A stretch of 64,000 nt of DNA from Opisthocomus hoazin (Eukaryota > Chordata > Aves > Opisthocomiformes > Opisthocomidae): assembly GCF_030867145.1 (NCBI RefSeq), contig NC_134428.1, positions 9,796,001 to 9,860,000 on the forward strand, in the 5' to 3' direction. The position numbers and the translations under genes were made by a program. Position 1 is the stretch's first letter. Each line of letters opens with the position of its first letter. This document shows positions 1 through 11,800 of this stretch, piece by piece. The notes below the pieces were generated by a model. It saw only the letters and a list, made by a program, of their open reading frames with translations. It ran no database searches and was not told the DNA's origin.

Positions 1-2791
1 CGGGCTGCCTCGCTGCGCAGACGGGTGGGAAAGCGCTTGTGCTGCTCCAGGAGTGCTGCCCGTGGGGATGAGTTCCTTCCGTTTCGAGCAGCAGCAAGGC
101 AGTGGGTGCACCACAGCAAACTGGCATGGCTGAACCCCACCTGTGGCATCCAGAGGTCTGGCTGGAATGATCCTCTGCGCGGAGCAAGCCGAGCGCAGGA
201 TCGCAGGAGCTGTGGTCCCGCTGTTGTGGCGCATGCAGTAGAGCTTGGCAATTCTGTGTCCGATCCTTTTCGTTGCATCCGATTTTTACGATTGTCGGAG
301 AAGCCCGAGAGGCAGAGGGACGTGCCAGTGCACTTGCACCTGCAGCGACACAAGGTGCATGCCGCGGTAGTCTGCTGCTGAGTGGTAGCGTAGCCGCAGG
401 CTGCCTGTTGCTGCTCGCTCGCATCCCCTCCTCGCTGCAGCGAGCGCGGCTGCTCCTGGCTGCCTCCAGCCGCCCGCTTTTGCGTGTCAGCTCTCGCGGA
501 GCTCTGATCACGCCTTAGGGCTTGTGTAATAGAAATTCTGAGAGCCGAGGCCATTCATCTGCTTTGGCCGTGGGCAGAGAACAAAAAGGGTATTTGTACG
601 GCGAAATGGCACTGAATGTTCTACATCACTGTTTTATTTTATGTTTACAGAGCAGAAGGCACAAAAATAACGTAGATGGGAGCAATAGCGTACGCTAGCC
701 CACTTCTAACTTCATTTGGCCTTCTTTGTTTGTAAATGTTTTTGTGGTTCATCTGTGTTTTAAAGGAGGGAAAGCTCTCCTGCCTCTCTGCCCTTGTTTG
801 AGGCAGGGTACAGGCGGTACTTTGCGGTTGGCTCTCCTGCATTGCTGTGGATGGGTGAACAGCTCTGCGTTTGGCTGGTCACCTGACGGGCTGGTTTGTC
901 TTTAGGCTGGGAGAGAAAGCGTGCGGTTCTGAAAGCTGCGTTTTCACTCATGCGAAGGCCAGGCCGTGTGTGCTGCGTTATCAGAGGGAGGTTTTAATTG
1001 TTCGCTCTTATTTTCCCTGTGACTTATAGTAGTCCTGCTATGTCAAACATGCATTCCTTGAAAGCAAGGCACCCAAAGGTGAGGTCTTTCAAAATCCGAG
1101 GAGACTTCCCCAGTACCGGCCAGCGCAGCAGGTCTCTTGGAGGAGGAGGAAGCCTGGAAAATCCCATCCCTGTGGTGTTGCCTGGGTCTCAGCTGCACGC
1201 TGTGCCGTGACGCAGGGCAGGGCGTTAGCTCCTGGGTGGCAAACGCTATCCCCGTCTGCAACACCGTCCGTAAAGCTGTGGCTTTGTTTTCAGTGGAGTG
1301 GTTGCTTCTGAGAACAGTGTGGAAAGCTCAAGCTGGTGCACGAGGGAACATGACTATCCACTTCCACCTTCTCAGCACCCTGAGCGATGAAACACAAAAG
1401 CCTTTGTTTCCTGGTGACTTCATTCTTAAGAGGCCTTTTTTAATTTTAGCCCTTAGTTTCGGGAAGAAATAATGGGAGTTTGTCACTGACAAGAAGGCTG
1501 CATCTCTCAGATGTCGTGTGAAGGATCCACTCCATAATTCATGGGCTGGGGAGCGTGGGTGTCAAACGGAGGGTGCAGAGTGGGTGGGAGAGATTTCAGT
1601 TCAAGGAACCTATTGGCCTTAAAGGCGGCTTTTCTTGCCTTCATGAGATTTTCTTGACCCAGATCACCACACTTTTTTGCTAACTCGACCAGATATTTTG
1701 AGCTTTTATTAAGAGTGTGGTGGATTATTGGTTAATTTCGTTAATTTGCACAGCTTGTTCCTCTTCCAGTGCGGACGGGGACGTGCACAGCAACACTGGA
1801 GCAGTGCTGACTGTTTTCTTTCTGTCCCTGCTGCCCCTGTAAGCCTTGTGCTCATGTGTGTAGAAGGGCAGCTGTCTCCTATCAGTCTTGTCAGTCCTTC
1901 TGTTTCCACGGGTTCTGTGCGTTCTGCTTGTTGTGTGACGAGACGCGTGTTGCTGCTGGTGTGCTGCGAACGGGCCCGGCTCCCTCCTCGGCTGCAGGAC
2001 GTGAACAAGAGCAGCTCTGAGGTGGGCTGCGGGGGGTCTGAGGGCAGGTACAGGCTGCCGGCTTCCTAGCTGCTGGAGGACGGTGGCAGGCTCAGGACTG
2101 CCGAAGGGGTAGAGGGGCAGGCAGGACAGGTCACCTGGCTTTGTCTGTGCTCCTGGCCTTGGCAGAGAAAATCAACTGCCTGCCTCCCTCTGAGGTGAAT
2201 TGGGGAGCACTGGTGTGAGTTTCTGCTTGCAGTCAAGGTGAAGGTGGTGTGAGCTCTGACAGAACTGTGCTAACAGCTCAGCAGCAGCAACAAAGTTAGC
2301 ACCGGCGCTTGCACAGCAGAACTAACCTCCAGCAGTCGAGGTGCAGCCTTTATTGCAGCCATTCTTCTTCTTCGATTTCTGTTTTGTAGTGCGCGCTTGT
2401 GTGCAGGTGCTGGAGGCTCCTGTGTGCTGGCAGTGGTCAAACCCCATCCGTCCAGGAGCTGTGTGGGGCACGCCGATGCCCGGTGTTGCGGCTGAGCTCT
2501 GCTTCAGGAGCCACTGCCTGTGAGTGAGGCAGCAGTAAGCAAACACGTGGTAGTTGTGGAGTAACCTGTTTTCAGTGGAGCTTCGTACTGCAGCTTACAA
2601 AAGCTGTGAGATTTAAAAATAAACTTTAAAAAGTGCACTCACTGACACAGCGCAGGAGATTTTGGTGCAACCGTGTCCGCGTGCGCATCTACAGGAAGTG
2701 AGTCATATTCTTACAGAATCATCAGCCGAAGGATTTGTGACTTTTAGGACAATTCCCATTTTGGGCTAAGTCAGATCTCTTCTCTCTCCAG
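1..2791. other. 5' flank or upstream intron of CARHSP1
   Basis: No coding exon is recognisable here. The first 520 bases are rich in CpG (runs of cgctcg, gcgcgg and gcgcatgc), which would fit the edge of a promoter CpG island or an untranslated first exon, but I cannot place a transcription start or a splice donor. The remainder is unique-looking sequence that ends in a polypyrimidine tract with two possible acceptors, CAG at 2789-2791 and CAG at 2800-2802, just before the CARHSP1 start codon. Short open frames on both strands lack any family resemblance. Confidence 0.5.
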
Positions 2792-2811
2792 GTTTTTCTC
2801 AGGCATCAGGA

Positions 2812-5800
2812 ATGTCTTCTGAGCCCGCTTCATCCGCGTCGCAGCAGTCCCCCACCTCTCCACCCTCACCCAGTTCCCTCCATCTGCCTGAAAACCGCAG
2901 GGTGAGAGACCGCTCCCCATCGCCCATGAGAGGGTACCTCATCCCCAGCCCGCTGCCCACCCGAAGGACCAGGACGTTTTCAGCGTGAGTACTGGGAACC
3001 CTGCGTGTCCTAGGCACAACCCAACGGTTGCCGCTGGGCACAACGATCGAGGTGAAGGGGGTCGGGGGGGACGGTTGTGTCTGGAAGATGCTTTGGTATT
3101 TTATCTCTTCTCCCATAAATTCTGGTGCCACCAGGCTTTTAGTCCAAATAGCCTGCAGTTTCTCCGTGCTCTGTTTGCATAAAGGGTGTTCAAAGCCTTT
3201 TCCATTCTTTAAGACCAGGGTTTTACAGGGAGGGGAAAATACACTGAGGTTTTTCAAAAACGCGTTTCTTGTCTGAAGCCTTTCTTCACCTCAGACAAGG
3301 GGCTGTGGCTCTCGGGACCATTTCCTGTTCATGTTTCTTCATCAGCTCCACCTCCTTCTCTGGCATGGCCTCTCGTCACACTGGCCTAGACCTCGCTGGA
3401 GATTTTCCTGCTTTCACTGCTGACACCTATGCTGCCATCAGACAGGTTATGTTTTAGGGATGGTCCATGCCCCTGTCACGTTTCAGAGGGCTTGTTTCCT
3501 GCTCCTGTTCAGCTTTCATACCTCCATCTTAGGATTGCTCGAACAGACCTGTAAAAGAATATGTTGGTTTTCAAGGTATGAACCCTGATCTCTTTGATTG
3601 TGTAAGATTATACGAGATTTTCCATAAAATGAGGTGAGGTTTGTTGCTGTTGGTAGTTATTTGAGGCAGCGATGCTACAGCAGAGCTTTCTCTCCCTGAG
3701 CTTTCCTGCGGCCCTGGGGTGCGTGCAGGCTCCTGGGACCCCCTGCCCGGAGGGGACTGCTCCGCAGTGCAGCAGCAGATGTTGGTGGTGCGAGGTTTGG
3801 CTGTTGTAAAAAATGCCCAGTGCCTGTCACGGGTCTCCCGACTAGGTGCTGACCTGCAGAAGGCGATGCGGGCTGCTTTGTTAATCTCGTGGCCTTTGAA
3901 CCAGGGTGTGAGGGTATGACGTGAGGCTGCGGACAATCCATTGCACCTCTGCCAGTCTTGCCATTACTTCTGTGTAAGGGAGGCCTGGCAATGCCAGGGG
4001 AAACACTGGGAAGAAAGGTCTCAAACCCGCAGCTAGCCTATTTTGTGCTGCTTCATCTAGTGCCATGCTTTTTCCTTTCTGCTTCTTGCAGTGTTACTCG
4101 TGCAGATTTAAATAGCATCAATCTCAGTGATGCTTCATGTTATTACTTCTGTATTCCAAATGAGGTGAAAAAGAACAGCAGCAGAAAAATTTATATGTTG
4201 TCAGTTCCAAAAGCGTTCAAATGCCCTGAACTTTGTGATGGGAGTAGGTTGCTAAGAGGAACATAATTGACTTGATAATGGGGATTGCCCTTGAAAAACA
4301 ATTCCAAGCTAGCTTGCCTCAGTGCTGTGTCAATAATGAACTCTTTGTAATTCTTCTCAGCTGTTAATCCTAGTCTGGTTCTTGCAAAACTAAAGAATTT
4401 GTTATTTGGCTTCCACAGTTCTTTAATCATTAATTAGTGTGAGAATCTTGCTGTATTTGTTTGCCCTGAAAATCAAAATAGCTTTTTTTTTTAATATTTT
4501 TTTTATTGCCCTCTTTAAACAAGAGGAGCTTTAGGTGAGCTCTAGCCCCACAGTTGTGTGGAAAAGACGAATGTGACAGGCAGTGGTTTATTATTGAGTG
4601 GGGTTATTTAATTTTGGTTCATGGCAAATGTGGGGCCTTCTCCCCCCCAGTTCTTTATCTCCTTGAAAGACGCCGTTGAACTTAATGGGTTATTCAGGGC
4701 AGCGAGTGCTTTTCTGTGTAACAAGCACTTCTGGGGTCAGCTGCATCCACAGCTTTACAGAGCTGGAAATGAAGGTATTTAATGAAGATTTCTTCTTTCT
4801 TTAACACTTTCAGCTGTATTTCTTTACTGTTAGTTTGATTTAAGGAGCACAGCTGTTACCACATTTTTTTAGTGATCTTATTTAGACTTCAGTAAACTTT
4901 GAGCTTTGGGAAAGTGATGTCAAAATTGCCATGATGCATGTAACCAAATGGCAGCACAACCACTTACTGCGTGTGAAGAGTCGTACCAAAATCCTCTTCT
5001 AACATGGAAGCAACCTACTGGGTAGTCATGGCGTGGGCAGGTCCTGATCTAGTAACGCCTCTGTTTAAACCCCATGAAGATGTCTAGAAGATGGCTTCGT
5101 TAATGAAAGCATTTGAGCGAGTTTGGATCTCTGGAGATTCAGCTCGGCATTTTTGACAGGGACGAGTATTTAATCACGCAGCTTTCAGGATGGGTCATAG
5201 TTCATGCAAGTCATTTTTCTTGATGGCAGTAAGTCATCCGAAAAGTTTGTCTTCGAATCTGTCTTGTTTTAAAATACAGGTCCCATGCCAGGGGAGGAGA
5301 TCGGCCTTGGTGGTGTGCGTCCCAGATCCCAGTTCAGGCTTTGTAGCCTGCTGGAGTCATCTGAGGGTGAAATACTGACTTCACCGGATCCTAGTCTGGC
5401 AGGAATAGTGATAGGCATGCGTGCAGAAGGGGTGTGTGTATGTGTGTATGCATACGTGTGTGCACATTTATACGTGTCTTTGTGCACTGCATGCTCTCAA
5501 TATTACATGTACGCGCTTACTGTTTAATTTGGGAAGGCACATACAGCACCTGGGTGCATGCCGGTACGCAAAACTCGGGAAAGGCGTAAGATGCTTACGT
5601 TTAGTGTAGAGTCTGAAAGAAAATTGGGCAGGCTGATGCAGCAGATGGATTCAAGATGGCAGCTGATGGACGTCTTCATCATCTCTCTCTCCCTTGAAGA
5701 GGTGACAGGCAAAGCACGCGCAGCATGTGAAGCTGAGTGTTAAGCAGTTGCTGCAGAGGATGTGCTCACTAGGAGCGGGTCTTTGGACCCTGGTGTCCGT

Positions 5801-8800
5801 TGCTTCAGGTGCTCTGGCTGAGACACCTGGAAGCTGTCGCATCCGTGCTCAGCAGCGAACCGCTCTCTTTGTGCTTTCTTCTGCAGCACCGTGAGAGCCT
5901 CGGAGGGTCCCATCTACAAAGGCGTCTGTAAATGCTTCTGTCGCTCCAAAGGCCATGGCTTCATTACCCCTGCAGATGGAGGGCCCGACATCTTCGTGCA
6001 CATCTCTGAGTAAGTTGCCTGGGTGGCCAGGGCAGGCCGGAGCTTTGGTTTGCCTTACCTTCTGAATGCTTTTGACATTTCCAATACAAGAATGGTTTAT
6101 AATCTGTCGCGCTTACCTCAGCAAAGGGGAGTTATGCAGGTGTTACGGGCAGTGATAGATTATGCTGTTCTTTTCCTGTGTTGGTATAAATCTGTGGAGT
6201 TAAAAACTGGAAGATGATCCTGTCAGAGCTCTTAGAATAAACCGTGCCGTTTCACCCAGACCCAGAAACTTGCATTTACCTGAAGCAAATCATCTATGCA
6301 GGTATCCAGTTTTAATTTAAATGTTTATACCACTGAGAATTCACTACTTCTGCTTTGCACTGCTCGTACCTTTATTAGACTAAAGGTTAATTACCTTTAC
6401 TGTTAAGAAAAGTCGTACTCTGTTACTTCCTTGATTTTATCTGACTTCGGTTTTGAGCAGTTTATGGCTAAAGCTTTCTCTCTTAAAGGGTTTGTTAGTA
6501 CCTCCGCTTTTTTGCCTTGAACACGCTGAGAACCATCGCCTCTGAATCTACATTTTGATAAACTAAACAGATGAAGCTTTTCAAGTCCCTCACTGAGAAT
6601 TTTTTCTCCAGTCTAAAACAGCCTTTCCAGTCTCTTTTCAAAGTGTGCTGTAGAATTTAAACATTTTAAAACACTACGCTGTACACATACTTTCAGGACA
6701 TAGAGATAAAAATCTCCTCCAAACTCTGGCTCTGTTTCTCTTTCTATACATCCCATAATTGCATTAGCCCTCTCGTCCCTAGTCTTTTGCCAAGTTGTTT
6801 ATCTGCCCTGACCTCTGCATCCCTTGCAGCGTCAGAGTTCAGTGCAGCCCCAGATACAGGCTGGCATCCCCGACAGAAGCGTTTGCGTGCCTTGTTCCTA
6901 GATGTACGACTTCGTTTTCGCAGCCCACCTTACCTGAGCAGGCCCTCCCTGCCAAGGGAGCCGGGTCACGCTCCGTGACTGCGTTGTCTTTGTTATTTGG
7001 CTGATCTGCAAGGTCTGACAGACAATTTTGTATCTGTTTCTAGATCGAGCTGTTGACCAGCACAGGGGCTGAAACTGGTCTCTGGGGGCGTGTATTAAGA
7101 TTGCTTAATGTTTGTTCTCCAATAACCTCTTTCAGATCTATTGCCAGTTTTCAGTCTACCTATTGTTGACAGGGTTGAAGCTGTATAATCCTTATTTCTT
7201 GTTCGGGTTGTTATCCAGTGAGAAGTCAACAAAAGCCTTACCAGTGTTATTCACATTGCCCCAGGTATCTTTCCTGCTTGTGGGTGTAGCACATGCCCTC
7301 GGAGAAGGGGCACGCTGGCCTCCTTCCAGTTTTCTGAAATGTTGCTGCATGGTGGGTGCTGGCAAGCCCAAGCTTTGCAGGACTCGTGGGTGCAAATGGG
7401 CTGAGTGGCCAGACTTAGTGTTCAACCCAAGGAAATGTTATTCAGTGTCTTTTTTTTCTTTTGTCTAATACAGATGAACAATTTCTCCTTATTTCATGAA
7501 TAACTTAAAAATAACGCTTCTTATATCACAATTTGAAAATTTTACTGTGAACATCTAGTCTGACCTCTACGGTTACTGATCACCAAGGGTTTAGTTAAAA
7601 CAGCCCTCTCGCAAAAACATGAATTCTCAGCCTGCTAATGAATTCCTTTTAAAGAACTGTCTATTTTCAGTCTTCTTTTTTTCCTCTACATTTTCTGTTC
7701 CAATTAGTTTGGTAAAATTTTCTTCAGTTATGTGAAATTAACCCTTTTAAAACCCTAGAGATGCCTTTTTGGTTGGGACGGCCCCTTGTTTGTCTACACA
7801 AAATGTGAACTCATCTTTCAGGTGTTCCCCGGTTCCTATCTGATGGCCCAACACATCTTTCTCTCTGGGCCCAAACCCCAGTACTTGATTCGGGGTACAC
7901 TAACTGCTCCTACCCTCAATCCCCCTCCAATCAGCTGTAATTCTTAGAAACTCGAGTGGGGTTTTGCTGTTGGGTGATTTAAGACTCCCATATATCTCCT
8001 GTACTGAAATGCTTTATGGCATTATGAAAACCACTTTTCATCTGCTGTGATTTTGGTGGTCTGTGTGAGCGGCACCCTCTCGTGGGCTGCGCTAGCTGAC
8101 GTATTGATCCTGCATTCTTCCAAAATGCTGTGACTGTAAGCCGTCAATAAGCTGTATTTGAGTAACTGTGCCCTGCGTGTGCTGTGCCACCCTGCCCTTT
8201 CTTCCACCAGCTTGATCTGTCCTGAAAACACTGTTGAACGAGTCACCAAGGTTGTAAAAGTTCATGGGCAACCACGCCTTGTGATGTATTTTCAGCGTAT
8301 GTATTTTGCTGCCATGTGTCCGGCTCCCTGCTCGCCCTCGCCCAGCCTTGCCCTCGCACCGGCCCTGCACAGGAAAGCGGGAGCAGGTGAAGGATGAGGG
8401 GCGAGAGCCGCTGCGTGGGCAGGGGTGACGGGCTCTGGCCCGCTCCGTACAACCTGCAGCCTCAGCTCCGGCTTCCCAGCTCCCAGCTTCGTGCCTGCCC
8501 TGCTGGACCAGCCTGCTGCTCTTTGTTTTTGGTTACTGCTTTGCAGTCGAGAGCTCGCGCGGGTGGAGAAGTGTCCGCGTATGCCGTGCTGCAGCACGCC
8601 GCAGTCCTCCGGTACGGCAGCTCTCTGAAGTTCGCTGTAGGGGAGGAGATTGGAGGGGACCTCCTCCGTCCCGCCCGGCCTCTGCTGCGAGGCGCCCGGG
8701 CCTGCTGGCAGCTGCTTTGCCCAGCGCGCTCCGAACAGTGCTGGGGATCCGCCGCCCCGGGCCACCTCTTCCTGGCGATAGCAGACCTGGCTCCTGAGCG

Positions 8801-11800
8801 TCCTGACACTGAACGGACACCTCCCTTGCTTGCAGCTCGGCACTCCGCTCCTCCCGCCATCTCCACAGCGGGTGCGTGATGCCGTTCCTCTTCAGGCCTG
8901 TCGTGTGTTCAGGGACTGTTTTGCTTGCTCTTTCAGAAGCATTTTAGCAAGGTTAGTTCGTACGAATTTTGTGGGACTGAAGGAAGTGCAACTTTCCTAG
9001 GCTCAGTTCTGCTCCTTTGAAGCCAACAGGACTTTTTTTTCTGTTGAACCAGGACTGCGCCACTGTTTTAAATGTTTCTTATCTAAGTAGTGTCTCAGAA
9101 CTTGAATTCAAAAATAGCTGATGTTTCTGCTGCAACCTGTTAGTAAAAAGCACTGTTACTGAAGTACTGAGGTTTTCAGCACATTGTGTTTTTTAATTAG
9201 TCTGAGTGTATTTGAATTGTTGGAAACAGCATTTCGTGCTGGAGGGTGATGGTATCGCTGTCATAATTCTGATGCAAGGCAGCACTGGAAAGACAAATTA
9301 ACGACACCTTTCATTTCACTTTATTTCGCAGTGGATTAGAAACACTGCTCTTATTAATGGGAGTTGCTTACTGCAGCAGCAATCTGTAACCACCACTGTG
9401 GCTCAGGGGACTCCAGCGACTCTGGTTTGCATGGTGTGAGTTTTGAGATACTGCTGATGTTTATCACAGTGTTCTTTTCTGCCTATTTTACTCAGTTAAA
9501 CCTGGATGTGAGAGAGACATCAATCTGTTGTTCACTGTCTCAGTGCGGTACAGGCAGCTACTTGTGAAACAAGAGAGGACTGGTTCTCCCGAATCGGTTC
9601 CTCCTGAAAGCTAGGATCTCAGGAGCATGGATAAAACGGTACGCCAGTTCGGATCCCTCCGTGGTCATCGCTAGGCTGTGGTGATGGTGAAGGTTTTGAG
9701 CATGGGGAGCAGCTGCCTGTCTTGCAGATTAATGTTATTTTAAACATAAAAATTCAATTTGAGGAATTAAATGTCCTTCTTCCCTAAGCTTTGGGGAGCT
9801 GTAAGGTTATGCTTCAATTAAAATGTCTTCCGTAAAATGAGATGTCTGTTTCCCTTAGCTTTCCATTTATTTTTGTAAGATAATAAAACTTAGCGTGACG
9901 TTTCCATTTCCATAAGTGAGCATTAGCCTAAAAATAAGGTCAAATATATGTGGCATTCAACAGCTTCTTCACTTGGCATCTGCAAAATTTTCAGTGTCAG
10001 TATCTGTGCCAGAGTTTAAGGTGAATGTGGACACATGGACATATTTTGTGAGCGGAACTTGCAGCAAGACTGCGTTACTGTGAGGCTGGACGTGACAGAT
10101 GTGGATGGATATCAGATGTGGGTGGAGATGTGGATGGACATCAGATGTGGGTGGAGATGTGGATGGATATCAGATGGGGGTGGAGCCAGTTCTCCTTTTG
10201 ACCCGTCGTACAACCGTACAGAGCTGTTCAGCGGACTGGGGCAGCTGGAGTCCTCCGGGGATGCACCCACATCGGTGCTGAGAACCGGACTCTCCGCGGT
10301 GTCTGACCGCCCCTGCTGTTGCTTGGTGATAGGAGGAAGTTGGCTCTCACCGCCAGGAGCCGGTTTGGCTGTTAGTGAAGTGTGAGGGCTCTGGTGCCTG
10401 CAGTTCCCCGCCCGCCGCTCTGCCTGCAGATGTGGCGTGTTCCCGGGGAGCAGTGGGGCATCCCCGCAGCGCTGGCTGTTGGACTGTGTGGGGGGTGGCT
10501 GCCGGTCCAGCTGGGCTCCCCTTGGCTCACCTTCCCACACAGGGTCCCGGGGACGGAGCAGAGGCGGAGGGCTGGGCTGGGCGGTGGGTGCCTGTAGCGG
10601 CCTGTCAGAGGATGTGCTTCAGGGCACTGCGCAACAATCCTGCTCCTCTGCTTTCCCAGTGTGTTTGGGAGTGTGATGGATGCTCTCCAGGCTTTTGCCT
10701 TTGACTGGGATTTGGCCTGAAGCCTGGTACCTGCCAGGGCAAGGCAAGGAGGTGGTTCACCAGAGAGCAGCGATGAGTGGATGGCCGCACTCTTGTTCTT
10801 TTAAAGATTTTGTTTTGCAAAAGCAGCTGACTTAATGGAACAGAAAAAACATGTGCAGTGCTTGTGGGTTTTCTGTAGTTCGCTAGTGCTTGGCTCTGAT
10901 TGGGAAAATGCTGCATTGCAGAGAGGCCTTCGGGCTGGGCTCCTGACCCCTGCTGAATGATGGCTTTGGACAATCAACGCTGTGCTTCCCCCAGGACGTG
11001 GACACGCAGCACCCGTGGGTCCCTGGAGAGATCCTGGGTTTGCTGTGCTTTGCTTGTGCGTTGTGTTGTGATCTCAGGAGATGATGCGATAGCGCCCGTA
11101 ATTCAGGAGCGCTGAACAGAAGTGGTCCCTCGGTGGGCTCCCAGGTGGGGACGCAGTCCCATACTGCTGTCGCATCTTCGTTTCTGGCTGTGCTGGAGAT
11201 GTGCTCTCAGCCGCATCTTCCTGCAGCTGCGTCCCTGCTGTTGTCCCGCTGCTGTGCTGAGGAGCTGGCTTTGAGCTTTTCATGTCCATGGAGAGATCAC
11301 CTTTGCACTCTCCTTTCTTTCCTCTGGTTTTCTGCCAGATCACTATGTTTAATGCAAAGCATTAATGGCACATCTCTTCTTCTGGCTCTTCTGTGATGCT
11401 GCTCTCCTGGTGAGGTGTGACAGGATGTGTTGGAAATAAAGTGATAATTATAAACAAACTGAGAGCTGAATCTGAGCTGAGACAACAAACTTTTCCAGCT
11501 TCTCTGCCTTTTCTGTGAACTAGCAGCAAAGCAGTTTCTGCTGGCTGCAACCGACTGCTCTGGGGCTGCTGGGAAGTCAAATCTGAGCTTTCTGACTTGC
11601 TTCGAAGTACTTAAAGCACTTGATGACTTCCCTGCTTTGGGCTGCACACTTCCTTCCTGACATGCTCCCTTTCTGGTGCCTGGCTGCATCTGTTGAAGTG
11701 CCTGAAATAAGCAGATTATCTGGGGGAGAGGAGGAAAGGTAGCAGAATACCAGGTCTTACTTGAGATGGGATTTGGAAGTGAACAGAACATGGGTAGCCT

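Noticed and set aside
5431-5485. CRISPR-like or regulatory repeat
   Set aside because: An ordinary imperfect TG microsatellite in a vertebrate intron; no spacer-repeat structure.
8292-8879. Overlapping open frames of 130-180 codons on both strands
   Set aside because: CpG-rich composition removes stop codons on both strands. No similarity to known proteins and no splice-site support for inclusion in CARHSP1.
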